A stretch of 64,000 nucleotides of DNA. Source: Streptomyces sp. SID12501 (GTDB taxonomy: Bacteria > Actinomycetota > Actinomycetes > Streptomycetales > Streptomycetaceae). The notes under the pieces were generated by a model. That model was not told the DNA's origin and did no database searches. It saw only the letters and a program-made list of their open reading frames with translations. The stretch is taken from NCBI RefSeq assembly GCF_010550245.1, contig NZ_JAAGLU010000003.1, forward strand, positions 186,001-250,000. The letters run 5' to 3'. This document shows positions 51,337 to 60,343 of this stretch, piece by piece (position 1 is the stretch's first letter; the number at the start of each line of letters is the position of its first letter). A program made the position numbers and the translations under genes.

Positions 51337-51998
51337 ACCGGTTCCTCCATGGCGATGCGCAGCGCGGCGATCCCCCGCGAGCCGTACGCCTTCACCGAGC
51401 CGAGCGATATGCCCAGCGTCTCGGCGACCTGCGCCTCCGTCATGTCCGAGAAGTAGCGCAGGACGAGGACCTCGCGCTGGCGGCGCTGCAGTCCCTTCAT
51501 CGCCCTGATGAGGGAGTCGCGCTCCAGCAGGTCGTACGCCCCCTCCTCCGCGCTCGCCATGTCGGGCATCGGCTTGGAGAGGAGCTTCAGGCCGAGGATG
51601 CGGCGGCGCAGCGCGGAGCGGGAGAGGTTCACCACCGTCTGGCGCAGATAGGCGAGCGTCTTCTCCGGGTCACGGACGCGCTTGCGCGCCGAGTGCACCC
51701 GTATGAACGCCTCCTGGACGACGTCCTCGCAGGACGCGGTGTCGTCGAGAAGGAGCGCGGCCAGTCCGAGGAGTGAGCGGTAGTGCGCGCGGTACGTCTC
51801 GGTCAGGTGATCGACCGTCGTCCCCGCCGCCGCGCTCTCGTCGGCGCCGTCGCGCTGGTTGGGTATGCGGGCCGGCCGCGCTGCGGGCATCGGCGCGATC
51901 ACCGGCATGCCGCCGTGCGCACCCGGCACGCGGGGTCGGCGGGGCGGACGCAGGGCTGTGCCGCGCGTCGCCGCTCTGAAATCCAGTACCTCTGCCAC
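51333..51998 (-). CDS. ECF RNA polymerase sigma factor (SigE family)
   Basis: 221 aa. Region 2 is YRAHYRSLLGLAALLLDDTASCEDVVQEAFIRVHSARKR with the conserved DDxxxxEDVVQEAF segment. Region 4 is ALKGLQRRQREVLVLRYFSDMTEAQVAETLGISLGSVKAYGSRGIAALRIAME (an HTH for the -35 element; first residues read AMKG). GTG 51998 starts it; its N-terminal 60 residues are a Pro/Arg-rich extension. The gene is followed, with ATGA overlap, by its membrane partner. Streptomycetes usually have such a factor next to asd, as here. Confidence 0.9.
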   Translation of the reverse strand: MAEVLDFRAATRGTALRPPRRPRVPGAHGGMPVIAPMPAARPARIPNQRDGADESAAAGTTVDHLTETYRAHYRSLLGLAALLLDDTASCEDVVQEAFIRVHSARKRVRDPEKTLAYLRQTVVNLSRSALRRRILGLKLLSKPMPDMASAEEGAYDLLERDSLIRAMKGLQRRQREVLVLRYFSDMTEAQVAETLGISLGSVKAYGSRGIAALRIAMEEPV

Positions 51999-52167
51999 GC
52001 ATGTTGGACACGCGTACCCCCGTCAGGGTTGTACGCATCCGGCATCACTTTTGCGTCATCCGACACAGCCACCCTCATGCGTCCCGCTCTTCCCCTAAAT
52101 CCATGGTCACCGCGCGTCCCCCGCATGGTCACGACGTCCCACGCCCCGGAAGGGCGACCGCAAAGAC

Positions 52168-52205
52168 GCTCCCCGCCGTCCGCGCGGTTGCGGGCGGCGG
52201 GGAGC
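52168..52205 (-). terminator. 16-bp hairpin terminator
   Basis: GCTCCCCGCCGTCCGC (52168-52183) pairs with 52190-52205 with one G-U mismatch and a 6-base loop. It could end the lysC-asd transcript about 190 bases past the asd stop. Confidence 0.65.
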
Positions 52206-52331
52206 AAATCTTCTTTTCTCGTCGTTCTCGCCAATCTCATCTGGATCCTACAAACGTTTTCTGCCGTAACCAGAGTGATTTCCGACAAGATCAACAGACC
52301 GCAACGAATCAGAACAGAGGGTTACCCGCAG

Positions 52332-52380
52332 GTCAGGGCAGGTCGGGGCATGTCAGGGAATAGTCAGGTCGGCGTCAGGG
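52332..52380 (+). promoter_or_regulatory. Five GTCAGG-type repeats at 10-11 bp steps
   Basis: GTCAGGG, GTCGGGG, GTCAGGG, GTCAGG and GTCAGGG begin at 52332, 52342, 52352, 52363 and 52374. The regular 10-11 bp step puts them on one helix face, as in SARP, PhoP or OmpR-type direct-repeat sites. They lie just downstream of the asd stop with no plus-strand gene after them. Confidence 0.5.
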
Positions 52381-52396
52381 GAACGTGAGGGTGCCG

Positions 52397-53752
52397 TCAG
52401 GCCCGCTCGGCCGCCACCAGCTCGGCGATCTGTGCGGTGTTGAGCGCGGCGCCCTTGCGCAGGTTGTCCCCGCACACGAACAGCTCCAGCGCGGTCGGGT
52501 CGTCCAGCGACCGCCTGATCCTGCCGACCCACGTCGGGTCCGTCCCGACCACGTCCACCGGGGTCGGGAACTCCCCGGCCTCCGGGTTGTCGAACAGCAC
52601 GACCCCGGGCGCGGTGGCGATGATCTCCCGGGCCCCGGCGACGGTGACCTCGCCCTGGAAACGGGCGTGGACGGTCAGCGCGTGCGCGGTGACGACGGGC
52701 ACGCGTACGCAGGTCACGGCCACGGGAAGCTTTGCCAGCCCGAGGATCTTGCGGGTCTCGTCCCGCAGCTGCATCTCGTCCGACGACCAGCCGTCCGCCC
52801 GGACCGAACCGGCCCACGGTACGACGTTCAGCGCGACCGGCTCCGGGAACGGCCCCGTCCCGTCGCCCACGGCCCGCCGTACGTCTCCGGGGCTGGTCCC
52901 CAGTTCCGTACCGGCGACCAGGGACAGCTGCCGGCGCAGGGTGTCCACGCCGGCCCGGCCCGCCCCGCTCACCGCCTGGTACGTGGAGACCACCAGCTCG
53001 CGCAGGCCGTACTCGGCGTGCAGCGCGCCCACGCCGACGATCATCGACAGGGTCGTGCAGTGCGGGTTGGCGATGATCCCGCGCGGACGCTGCCGTACGG
53101 CGTGCGGATTGACCTCGGGGACGACGAGGGGCACGTCCGGGTCCATCCGGAAGGCGCCCGAGTCGTCGATCACGACGACGCCCTTGGCGGCGGCGACCGG
53201 CGCCCACCGCTCGGCGATGTCGTCGGGCACGATGAACATGGCGACGTCGACGCCGTCGAAGGCCTCCTCCGACAGCGCCACCACCTCGACCTCCTCGCCG
53301 CGCACGGCCAGCTTGCGGCCGGCCGAGCGGGGGGAGGCGACGAGACGGATCTCGCCCCAGACGTCCGCGCGCTGGGACAGGATCCGGAGCATGACGGCGC
53401 CGACGGCACCGGTCGCTCCCACGACCGCGAGCGTGGGCCGCGCGGCGGACCGGGACGCGGCTGATCGCGACACGGCCACCCGAGGACCGCCGGACCCGCT
53501 CGCGGCGGCCCACCGGGGCACAGCAACCGATCCGGACCCGGTCGACCGGGGCACGGCCGATCCGGACACGACCGCCCGAGGACCGACCGATCCGCCCACG
53601 GCGGCCGACCGGGGCGCGGTAGTCGACCCGGACCCGGCCGACCGGGACGCGGCTGATCCGGACACGACCGGCCGAGGACCGACCGATCCGCCCACGGCGG
53701 CCGACCGGGGCGCGGTAGTCGACCCGGTCGCGGTCGATCGGGGCGGAGCCAT
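52397..53752 (-). CDS. asd: Aspartate-semialdehyde dehydrogenase with a repeat-rich N-terminal extension
   Basis: 451 aa. ASD reduces aspartyl phosphate to aspartate semialdehyde for lysine, threonine, methionine and cell-wall diaminopimelate. The canonical enzyme starts near residue 107 (TLAVVGATGAVGAVMLRIL, NADP loop), with the catalytic Cys in IIANPHCTTLSMI and His in VRVPVVTAHALTVHARF. Before it lie about 106 Ser/Ala/Gly/Pro/Arg residues in three 32-residue repeats, not usual in ASD (about 340-350 aa). ATG 53752 shares a base with the lysC stop (TGATG) and has GGAGG 10 bases upstream, so coupled initiation supports the long form; an internal GTG near the domain start is possible too. Confidence 0.9.
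   Translation of the reverse strand: MAPPRSTATGSTTAPRSAAVGGSVGPRPVVSGSAASRSAGSGSTTAPRSAAVGGSVGPRAVVSGSAVPRSTGSGSVAVPRWAAASGSGGPRVAVSRSAASRSAARPTLAVVGATGAVGAVMLRILSQRADVWGEIRLVASPRSAGRKLAVRGEEVEVVALSEEAFDGVDVAMFIVPDDIAERWAPVAAAKGVVVIDDSGAFRMDPDVPLVVPEVNPHAVRQRPRGIIANPHCTTLSMIVGVGALHAEYGLRELVVSTYQAVSGAGRAGVDTLRRQLSLVAGTELGTSPGDVRRAVGDGTGPFPEPVALNVVPWAGSVRADGWSSDEMQLRDETRKILGLAKLPVAVTCVRVPVVTAHALTVHARFQGEVTVAGAREIIATAPGVVLFDNPEAGEFPTPVDVVGTDPTWVGRIRRSLDDPTALELFVCGDNLRKGAALNTAQIAELVAAERA
53441..53746 (-). repeat. 96-bp tandem repeat in asd, about 3.2 copies
   Basis: Residues 11-42, 43-74 and 75-104 align over their length (STTAPRSAAVGGSVGP-type, then PRxAVSRSA-type in the third), and residues 3-10 match the end of a further unit. 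At DNA level each unit is 96 bp. The third copy has diverged most. Confidence 0.85.
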
Positions 53753-55032
53753 CAGCGGCCGGTGCCTCCGTAGACGACGGCTTCGTCGCTGTCGGAGTCG
53801 AGGCCGAAGGCCGAGTGCACGGCGCGGACGGCCCCCGGGACGTCGTCCTCACGGGTGACCACCGAGATGCGGATCTCGGAGGTCGAGATGAGCTCGATGT
53901 TCACGCCCGCGTCGGCCAGCGCCTGGAAGAAGGACGCGGTGACGCCCGGGTTGGTCTTCATACCCGCGCCGACCAGCGAGATCTTGCCGATCTGGTCGTC
54001 GTAGCGCAGCGAGTCGAAGCCGATCCCGCCCTTCGCCTTCTCCAGGGCGTCGATGGCCTTGCGGCCCTCGGACTTGGGGAGGGTGAAGGAGATGTCCGTG
54101 AGACCGGTCGACGCGGCCGACACGTTCTGCACGATCATGTCGATGTTGATCTCCGCGTCCGCGATCGCGCGGAAGATCACCGCGGCCTCGCCCGGCTTGT
54201 CCGGGACGCCGACGACCGTGATCTTGGCCTCGGAGACGTCGTGGGCGACTCCGGAGATGATGGCGTGCTCCACCTGCTGGTCCCCTTGCGACTTGGGATT
54301 CTCGTTGCTGACCCAGGTGCCCGGCAGTCCGGAGAAGGACGAGCGAACGTGGATCGGGATGTCGTAACGACGGGCGTACTCCACACACCGGTGGAGCAGC
54401 ACCTTGGAGCCGGACGCGGCCAGCTCCAACATGTCCTCGGAGGAGATCCAGTCGATCTTCCGGGCCTTCTTCACCACGCGCGGGTCGGCGGTGAACACAC
54501 CGTCGACATCCGTGTAGATCTCGCACACCTCGGCGTGGAGGGCGGCGGCCAGCGCGACGGCCGTCGTGTCGCTGCCACCCCGCCCCAGCGTGGTGATGTC
54601 CTTCTTGTCCTGGCTGACGCCCTGGAACCCGGCGACGATGGCGATGTTGCCCTCGTCCAGCGCGGTCCGGATGCGCCCCGGCGTGACGTCGATGATCCGC
54701 GCTTTGTTGTGGACCGAGTCGGTGATGACACCTGCCTGGCTGCCGGTGAACGACTGGGCCTCGTGACCCAGGTTCTTGATCGCCATGGCCAGCAGCGCCA
54801 TGGAGATCCGCTCTCCGGCGGTCAGCAGCATGTCGAACTCACGCCCGGCAGGCATCGGAGACACCTGTTCGGCGAGATCGATCAGCTCGTCCGTCGTGTC
54901 GCCCATCGCGGAAACGACGACGACCACTTGATGGCCGTTCTTCTTCGCTTCCACGATTCGCTTGGCGACACGCTTGATGCCCTCGGCATCGGCTACGGAT
55001 GAGCCTCCGTACTTCTGCACGACAAGGCCCAC
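53752..55032 (-). CDS. lysC: Aspartokinase
   Basis: 426-aa aspartate kinase, first step of the aspartate family. GTG 55032 has GAGGAG upstream. The kinase domain starts [19 protein letters not shown], continues with [20 protein letters not shown] and ends in the [18 protein letters not shown] region. Two ACT domains follow ([76 protein letters not shown]), the site of lysine/threonine feedback. An internal alpha/beta arrangement may exist. Co-transcribed with asd. Upstream is a 208-bp divergent promoter region shared with a two-component system. Confidence 0.96.
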   Translation of the reverse strand: MGLVVQKYGGSSVADAEGIKRVAKRIVEAKKNGHQVVVVVSAMGDTTDELIDLAEQVSPMPAGREFDMLLTAGERISMALLAMAIKNLGHEAQSFTGSQAGVITDSVHNKARIIDVTPGRIRTALDEGNIAIVAGFQGVSQDKKDITTLGRGGSDTTAVALAAALHAEVCEIYTDVDGVFTADPRVVKKARKIDWISSEDMLELAASGSKVLLHRCVEYARRYDIPIHVRSSFSGLPGTWVSNENPKSQGDQQVEHAIISGVAHDVSEAKITVVGVPDKPGEAAVIFRAIADAEINIDMIVQNVSAASTGLTDISFTLPKSEGRKAIDALEKAKGGIGFDSLRYDDQIGKISLVGAGMKTNPGVTASFFQALADAGVNIELISTSEIRISVVTREDDVPGAVRAVHSAFGLDSDSDEAVVYGGTGR

Positions 55033-55240
55033 GTGCGCTCCTCGCTCAGTCCGTCTGCGGTCGGCTCAGTCTAACGAGCGGCCGAATTCCCCCTTCGGGG
55101 TATCGCATGGTGAGATGTCCCGCTCATCGCAACGATCTTCGGCCACTCCGGACGGCACATGCCCACCTCGCCATCGAATACGCGTCATACGCGTCACGAC
55201 TGTGAATTAAGTTTCAAGGACTGCGGGCTAAGGTTCGGCT

Positions 55241-55960
55241 GTGCGCGTACTCCTGGTGGAAGACGATGAACCGGTGGCCCAGTCACTCCGTCGCGGCCTG
55301 CTGCGCTACGGCTTCGAGGTCGCGTGGGTGTCCACGGGCGGCGCGGCGCTCAGCCACACCGACCCGTACGACGTCGTCCTGCTCGACCTCGGCCTGCCCG
55401 ACACCGACGGCCTGGACGTCTGCAAGGCGCTGCGCGCACGCGGTGACGTCCCGATCATCGTCATCAGCGCGCGCAGCGACGAGACGGACCGGGTGGTCGG
55501 ACTGGAACTCGGCGCGGACGACTACGTCTCCAAGCCCTTCGGCGTACGAGAGGTCATCGCGCGCATAAGAGCGGTGATGAGGCGCGTCCAGCCGCGCGAC
55601 CGGGCCGCCGATGCCGGCCCCGACCGGTACGGCACCCGCCTGACGATCGACCGCAAGGCCGCCCGCGTCCGCCTGGACGGCGACGAGGTCGCCCTCGCCC
55701 CCAAGGAGTACGACCTGCTGGCCTTCCTCACCGAGGAGCCGGGCGCGCTGATGTCGCGCGAGCAGATCATGGAGGCGGTCTGGGACGCGAACTGGTTCGG
55801 GCCGACGAAGACCCTCGACGTCCATGTGGCGGCGCTGCGGCGGAAGTTGACGGGCGCGATCGCGATCGAGGCAGTACGGGGCGTCGGCTTCCGCCTGGAG
55901 ATCGTCAAGAACGAGAAGGACGAAACGAACGAGATCGTCAAGGACGCTGAGCCCTCGTGA
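55241..55960 (+). CDS. Two-component response regulator, OmpR family
   Basis: 239 aa. MRVLLVEDDEPVAQSLRRGLL opens the receiver, VVLLDLGLPDTDG carries the phospho-Asp, SKPFG the Lys. The wHTH DNA-binding domain has VALAPKEYDLLAFLTEEPGALMSREQIMEAVWD and ends in GVGFRLE. GTG 55241 lacks a ribosome site; a TAAGGT -10 lies 6 bases before, so it could be leaderless. The kinase gene overlaps its end. Signal and targets unknown. Confidence 0.92.
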   Translation: MRVLLVEDDEPVAQSLRRGLLRYGFEVAWVSTGGAALSHTDPYDVVLLDLGLPDTDGLDVCKALRARGDVPIIVISARSDETDRVVGLELGADDYVSKPFGVREVIARIRAVMRRVQPRDRAADAGPDRYGTRLTIDRKAARVRLDGDEVALAPKEYDLLAFLTEEPGALMSREQIMEAVWDANWFGPTKTLDVHVAALRRKLTGAIAIEAVRGVGFRLEIVKNEKDETNEIVKDAEPS

Positions 55961-57309
55961 ACCGTCAGCTCATCCGGAGTTACATCCTGCTCGTCGCGGT
56001 GGCCATCTTCCTGTTCACGGTGCCGGTCGCCTTCACGCTCACCAAGCAGCTGCGCGACGACACGAAGGTGTCCGTCCAGCGCGAGGCCCAGACCATGGCG
56101 CTACTCCTCGGCAACGGCGACAGGATCTCGTGCGAGGCCCTGGAGAAGGTGGCCAAGGCGTACGACCGCGAGACGCTCGGCAGGGTTCAGGTGGCCACCG
56201 ACAGCTGCGCCGCGAAACTGCCGAGGCCCGAGGCGGACGCCGCCCTGGACCGGGCCGTACGGGACAACGAAGGCACTACCGACTGGGGTTCCGACTTCAT
56301 CTGGGGCAAGCATCTGACGGTCACCGTCCCCGCGCAGGGGGAGTCGGCCGTCCGGATCGTGTACTCGACGTCGGACATGACCAAGCGGCTGTGGAGCATC
56401 TGGGGTTTCCGGGCGGGGCTCGCCGTACTGGTGCTGGCCGCCGCCGCCGCGATCGGCGCGTACGCCGCCCGCCGCATCACCGCTCCCCTGCGTGAACTCA
56501 ACAGCATGGCAAGCAAGTTCAGCGACGGTGACCTGACCGCACGCTCACCGGTGACGGGCCCGCCGGAGACCCAGACGCTGGCCCGCACCCTCAATCAGGG
56601 TGCGGAACGCCTGGACACGCTGGTCGCCTCGCAGCGGATCTTCGTGGCGGACGCCTCGCACCAACTCCGTACCCCCCTCACGGCGTTGCGCCTGTCGCTG
56701 GACAACATCGCGGACGGCACCGACGACGAGTTCGTACGGGAGGACGTGGAGCAGGCGACCGCCGAGGTGGTCCGGATGAGCCGTCTGGTCAACGGGCTGC
56801 TGGTGCTGGCCCGGGCCGAGGCGAAGGTCACTGCGGCGGAGCCGCTGTCCCTCAGGGACATCGTGGCCGAACGCCTGTCGGTGTGGAGGCCGGCCGCCGA
56901 CGAGCGCGGAGTCACCATCGCGCTCAGGGGGAGTGTCGACGACCGGCTGCTTGTGCTGGCCAGCCCCGGTCACCTGGACCAGGTACTGGACAACGTGCTG
57001 TCGAACGCCCTGGAGGTCTCACCGGACGGCGGGACGATCACCGTACGGGCACAACCCCGGGGCGACGAGATGGAGTTGACGGTGGCGGACGGGGGTCCCG
57101 GTATGTCGGACGCCGAGAAGTCCCGTGCCTTCGACCGCTTCTGGCGCGGCCAGGGCCTCACCGGGCGCTCCGGCTCGGGCCTCGGCCTCGCCGTCGTCAG
57201 ACAACTGGTGACGGACGACGGCGGCACGGTTGCCCTGGCGGACGCGCCCGGGGGCGGGTTGTGCGTGGTGATCAGCCTGCGCTCGGCAACTCGGAAGAGC
57301 ACCGGCTGA
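55957..57309 (+). CDS. Sensor histidine kinase
   Basis: 450 aa. GTG 55957 overlaps the regulator stop (GTGA). Two transmembrane helices (about 8-28 and 148-170) enclose a sensor of roughly 120 residues. HAMP, then phospho-His in FVADASHQLRTPLTALRL, then N-box LDNVLSNALEVSP and G-boxes VADGGPGM, SGSGLGLAVVRQLV. The DASHQLRTPL form is usual in actinobacterial kinases. It forms one unit with the preceding regulator. Confidence 0.93.
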   Translation: MNRQLIRSYILLVAVAIFLFTVPVAFTLTKQLRDDTKVSVQREAQTMALLLGNGDRISCEALEKVAKAYDRETLGRVQVATDSCAAKLPRPEADAALDRAVRDNEGTTDWGSDFIWGKHLTVTVPAQGESAVRIVYSTSDMTKRLWSIWGFRAGLAVLVLAAAAAIGAYAARRITAPLRELNSMASKFSDGDLTARSPVTGPPETQTLARTLNQGAERLDTLVASQRIFVADASHQLRTPLTALRLSLDNIADGTDDEFVREDVEQATAEVVRMSRLVNGLLVLARAEAKVTAAEPLSLRDIVAERLSVWRPAADERGVTIALRGSVDDRLLVLASPGHLDQVLDNVLSNALEVSPDGGTITVRAQPRGDEMELTVADGGPGMSDAEKSRAFDRFWRGQGLTGRSGSGLGLAVVRQLVTDDGGTVALADAPGGGLCVVISLRSATRKSTG

Positions 57310-57345
57310 CCTGTCCACTTGGCTGAACTGGCCTGACCGGGCTGA

Positions 57346-57843
57346 TCAGCCCTCGGGCATCATCGAGGAGTGGTGGTTGACGATCAGCCACTGGCCGCCC
57401 CGCTTCTCGTACTCGTACGTGTAGCGGGCGTCGACCCTCCTCTTCTCGCCGGTCTTCGGGTCGGTGAGGATGAAGTAGTAGGAGCCGGCATCGATCGCCG
57501 AGTTGTCGTCCAGGATGTTGATGTACGACTTGATCTTCTTGCCGACCGGCTTGTTCAGCAGGAAGTGGTCGAAGTAGTCCTCGATCTCGGCGTGGTTGGT
57601 CCGGATCTTGTTGGAGACGGTCGGCAGCAGCACCGCGTCCTTCGCGTACCGGTCGGTGACCTTCTCCGCGTCGCCGGTCTGGAGGGTCTTGTTCCAGCCG
57701 TCGAAGAGGGCGGCGATCTGCTTCTTGGTGGGCTTCTTCGCCTGCTCGCCACCCGCCACGCTGACACCGGCCGTCACCGTCGCTGCGGTGACAAGGGCGG
57801 TGGCCGTGACGAGGGCGGCGCGTATGCGGGTCTTGCGGTTCAT
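57346..57843 (-). CDS. Secreted NTF2-like (SgcJ/EcaC-type) protein
   Basis: 165 aa. A signal peptide (MNRKTRIRAALVTATALVTAATVTAGVSVAGG) is followed by a cone fold: QIAALFDGWNKTLQTGDAEKVTDRYAKDAVLLPTVSNKIRTNHAEIEDYFDHFL and the last strands VDARYTYEYEKRGGQWLIVNHHSSMMPEG. AGGAG lies 6 bases before ATG 57843. This SgcJ/EcaC/CaMKII-association-like family may bind small molecules; the exported form is of unknown role. It converges with the two-component system. Confidence 0.82.
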   Translation of the reverse strand: MNRKTRIRAALVTATALVTAATVTAGVSVAGGEQAKKPTKKQIAALFDGWNKTLQTGDAEKVTDRYAKDAVLLPTVSNKIRTNHAEIEDYFDHFLLNKPVGKKIKSYINILDDNSAIDAGSYYFILTDPKTGEKRRVDARYTYEYEKRGGQWLIVNHHSSMMPEG

Positions 57844-58077
57844 CGCAACTCCTGTACGGGTGAGGGGGGTTCACCTCCTCCGCAGCTCCTGCGGTGGAAG
57901 TGACTCCAGCTTCGCTTTCCGCTGGTTAGCACCCGTGCAAGGGACGTACAGGGGTCGGGAAGGAAGACTCCAACTCACGTACGGCGATGACTCGATCACG
58001 CTCCGAGACAAAGGCTGCTGCTGGACCTGGCGGGCAGCCCCGGAGCCCGAGGGTCTCTGGAGTCCTAAGGTTTCTCC

Positions 58078-58713
58078 ATGGGTGATGTGCGGGTGGTGCT
58101 GATCGGGGGCACGTCGAACGCCGGGAAGTCGGCCGTCGCCCAAGTCGTCGCGGAACGGCTGGGGTTCGCCTGCCGGTCGACCGACGGGCTGGCGCGGCAT
58201 CCGGGACGGCCGTGGCGTACGCCGGGTCGGGAAGTGCCGGAGCATGTCGCCGAGCACTATCGCTCGCTCACCGTCGAGGAGTTGGTCTCCTCGGTCCTGG
58301 ACCACTACGAACGGCTGTGGCCCCGGATCGAGGAGCTGATCGCCCAACACGCGGCCGGGCCGGGCGGCCTGGTCCTTGAGGGGTCGGCCCTCTGGCCCGC
58401 CCGTGTCGCGGTGCTCACCGTCCCCCACACGGCCGCCGTATGGCTCGCGGCCGAGGACACCGTCGTACGAGCCCGGGTGCACCGGGCCGGGCGCTACGCG
58501 CAGGCGACGGCCGGGGAACGACACCTGATGGACAAGTTCCTTGCCCGCAGCGCCCGTTACCAGTCCCTCATGCGGGCCGAGCTGGCCGGGCTGGGCCTGG
58601 ACCCGGCCCGCGTCGTGGACTCGGGTGACGGACGGCCGGTGGAGGCGGTGGCCGACGCGGTCCTGCGTGCCGTGGACGCGCCGGACGGGGGCCGGAGGGC
58701 TCAGCGAAGTTAG
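58078..58713 (+). CDS. P-loop kinase-like protein
   Basis: 211 aa. P-loop GGTSNAGKSAVAQVVAERLGF, with a Walker B-like GGLVLEGSALWPARV and an Arg-rich lid region (VRARVHRAGRY). The pattern recalls 2-phosphoglycerate kinase-like and other small-molecule AAA-type kinases. AAGG lies 7 bases before ATG 58078. No partner is evident; the methyltransferase converges on it with 6 bases between stops. Confidence 0.7.
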   Translation: MGDVRVVLIGGTSNAGKSAVAQVVAERLGFACRSTDGLARHPGRPWRTPGREVPEHVAEHYRSLTVEELVSSVLDHYERLWPRIEELIAQHAAGPGGLVLEGSALWPARVAVLTVPHTAAVWLAAEDTVVRARVHRAGRYAQATAGERHLMDKFLARSARYQSLMRAELAGLGLDPARVVDSGDGRPVEAVADAVLRAVDAPDGGRRAQRS

Positions 58714-58719
58714 TGGGGG

Positions 58720-59511
58720 TCAGCCCGGCTTGACCGCCAGCGTCGCAAAATAGTGCGACATGTATTGAGCGGATGCGTTGGATTGGTGCGGCGCTTCCGC
58801 GAAGCCGGTGAGGACGAACCCCGCGGCGAGTTGCCCGCCGATCTGGTCGGCGAGGGTGTGGCTGTATTCAAGAGGGGCATCCGCGCCGAACTTCGTGGCG
58901 CGTTCCTCGGCGGAGTACTGCGTGACATCGCTGTAGGGCAGCTTGTGCACGACGATCAGCTCGCCGCGCTCGTCGAGCGCCTCGTGGTCGAACAAGTACA
59001 CATCAGGGTTGAGGAAGCCCACGAGCAGAGTTCCGCCCGGTCGCAGGACGCGGAAGCACTCACGCCACACCGGTGCCAAGCCTGGTACGAACAGGTTGGA
59101 GACCGGATGGACCACGACGTCGAATGTCGCGTCGCCGAAGGCGCTGAGGTCGCGCATGTCGCCCAGGACGGTGCGCAGCTCGAGTCCGTCGCGCGCCGCC
59201 ACCATCCGGTCCTGGCCGAGCTGGCGGGGTGAGTTGTCGAACACGGTGACCCGCGCCCCTGCGGCGGCGAGGATCGGACCCTGCTGGCCACCGCCGGAGG
59301 CCAGGCACAACACGTCCTTGCCGGTCAGGTCCGTCGGCAGCCAGGAACGGTCGACCGGCTCACGCCCGATGAGAACAATCGACCAGTCGCCCAGGCGGGC
59401 GCGCTCGACATCCTCAGCACTCACCGGCCTCGACCACTCGTTGCCCTCTTGGACACACTTGTCCCAGGCTGCCCGATTGTGGGCAACGGGGTCGACAACC
59501 ATGTCCTGCAC
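58720..59511 (-). CDS. SAM-dependent methyltransferase
   Basis: 263-aa class I methyltransferase. I start at GTG 59511, which has GGGAG at 6 bases; TTG 59517 and ATG 59502 are alternatives. AdoMet motif I is DVLCLASGGGQQGPILAAAGARVTVFDNSPRQL, followed by TFDVVVHPVSNLF and VLRPGGTLLVGFL. It closely resembles stand-alone streptomycete methyltransferases of unknown substrate. It lies directly next to the ISL3 remnant, suggesting transfer. Confidence 0.83.
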   Translation of the reverse strand: MQDMVVDPVAHNRAAWDKCVQEGNEWSRPVSAEDVERARLGDWSIVLIGREPVDRSWLPTDLTGKDVLCLASGGGQQGPILAAAGARVTVFDNSPRQLGQDRMVAARDGLELRTVLGDMRDLSAFGDATFDVVVHPVSNLFVPGLAPVWRECFRVLRPGGTLLVGFLNPDVYLFDHEALDERGELIVVHKLPYSDVTQYSAEERATKFGADAPLEYSHTLADQIGGQLAAGFVLTGFAEAPHQSNASAQYMSHYFATLAVKPG

Positions 59512-59524
59512 GTTCAACTCCCTG

Positions 59525-59650
59525 CTACAGCCAAGCGGACACGTGCGGTACCGACAGTTCGGTACGTAAGCACTGGTTGCCGGGGTTGCGGAAGCCGTAG
59601 GCGTCGCGGGCGACGGTCTTGATGACCCGGTTGCCGGTCCGGGCGGGTCC
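59525..59650 (-). pseudogene. C-terminal remnant of an ISL3-family transposase
   Basis: Reading the minus strand, TGNRVIKTVARDAYGFRNPGNQ and a Tyr-to-stop tail resemble the C-terminal region of ISL3-type transposases (NRVIKTVARDAYGFRNPENQRLR). The rest of the gene is missing. No inverted terminal repeats were seen. A short decamer repeat (GGGTCCGGGC) lies at its 5' edge. Confidence 0.6.
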
Positions 59651-59683
59651 GGGCGGGTCCGGGCGGCGGAGCGGACGTGGACG

Positions 59684-60343
59684 CTACTTCGCCGTCCGCA
59701 GCCCCAGCGGCTCCGCGATCTCCTCCTCCATCACCTTGCCGGCCTCCTCGGCCAGGGTCTCGTCGCCGAGTTCCTGGTCCGTGTCCAGGCCGTCCAGTTC
59801 CGCCAGGGGCTGGTTCAGGCGGACATGGGCGACCAGCGACTGCAGCGCGCGCAGGGTCGCGGACGCCGTCGAACCCCAGTTGGAGAAGTAGGAGAACTGC
59901 CACCACCACATGGCCTCCGTGGTGCGGCCCGCGCGGTAGTGGGCCATGCCGTGGCGGAGGTCGGCGATGACGTCGGCCAGGTCGTCGGAGATACGGGCCG
60001 GGACCGGGGCCTTGCGGGGCTCGTAGGGGTCGAAGACCTCCGAGTAGACGTCCACCGGGTCCAGCATCAGCGCCAGGCGTTCGCGGATGTCGTCCACGTC
60101 CGGTTCCGGGCCCATGTCGGGCTCGTAGCGCTCGTCCGGGAGGATGTCCTCGTGCGCGCCGAGGCGACCGCCCGCCAGCAGGAGCTGGGAGACCTCCAGA
60201 AGGAGGAAGGGGACCGCCGAGTCCGGCTCGTCGCCCTTCGCCACCTCGGTGACGGCCACCAGGAAGCTCTCCACCTGGTCGGCGATCTGGACCGCGAAGT
60301 CGTCGGGGTCCTGCGCCGTGTCGTGCAGCGTGGCGTCAGACAT
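59684..60343 (-). CDS. DUF5063 protein
   Basis: 219 aa. Its order next to recR is conserved in streptomycetes. Helical, acidic: [94 protein letters not shown] (an unusually Trp-rich helix). No catalytic motif. ATG 60343 overlaps the recR end by 8 bases, so it is co-translated with recR; a role in DNA repair can be inferred only from context. Confidence 0.88.
   Translation of the reverse strand: MSDATLHDTAQDPDDFAVQIADQVESFLVAVTEVAKGDEPDSAVPFLLLEVSQLLLAGGRLGAHEDILPDERYEPDMGPEPDVDDIRERLALMLDPVDVYSEVFDPYEPRKAPVPARISDDLADVIADLRHGMAHYRAGRTTEAMWWWQFSYFSNWGSTASATLRALQSLVAHVRLNQPLAELDGLDTDQELGDETLAEEAGKVMEEEIAEPLGLRTAK

Larger units (their letters stand above)
51999..52396. other. 398-bp gap with terminator and phased GTCAGG repeats
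   Basis: Lies between asd (stop at 52397) and the sigma gene, both on the minus strand. It contains a 16-bp hairpin (52168-52205), an AT-richer stretch (52206-52320) and five GTCAGG-like repeats (52332-52380). No ORF with coding character. Part may be the asd 3' untranslated region or an unlisted small RNA. Confidence 0.6.
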
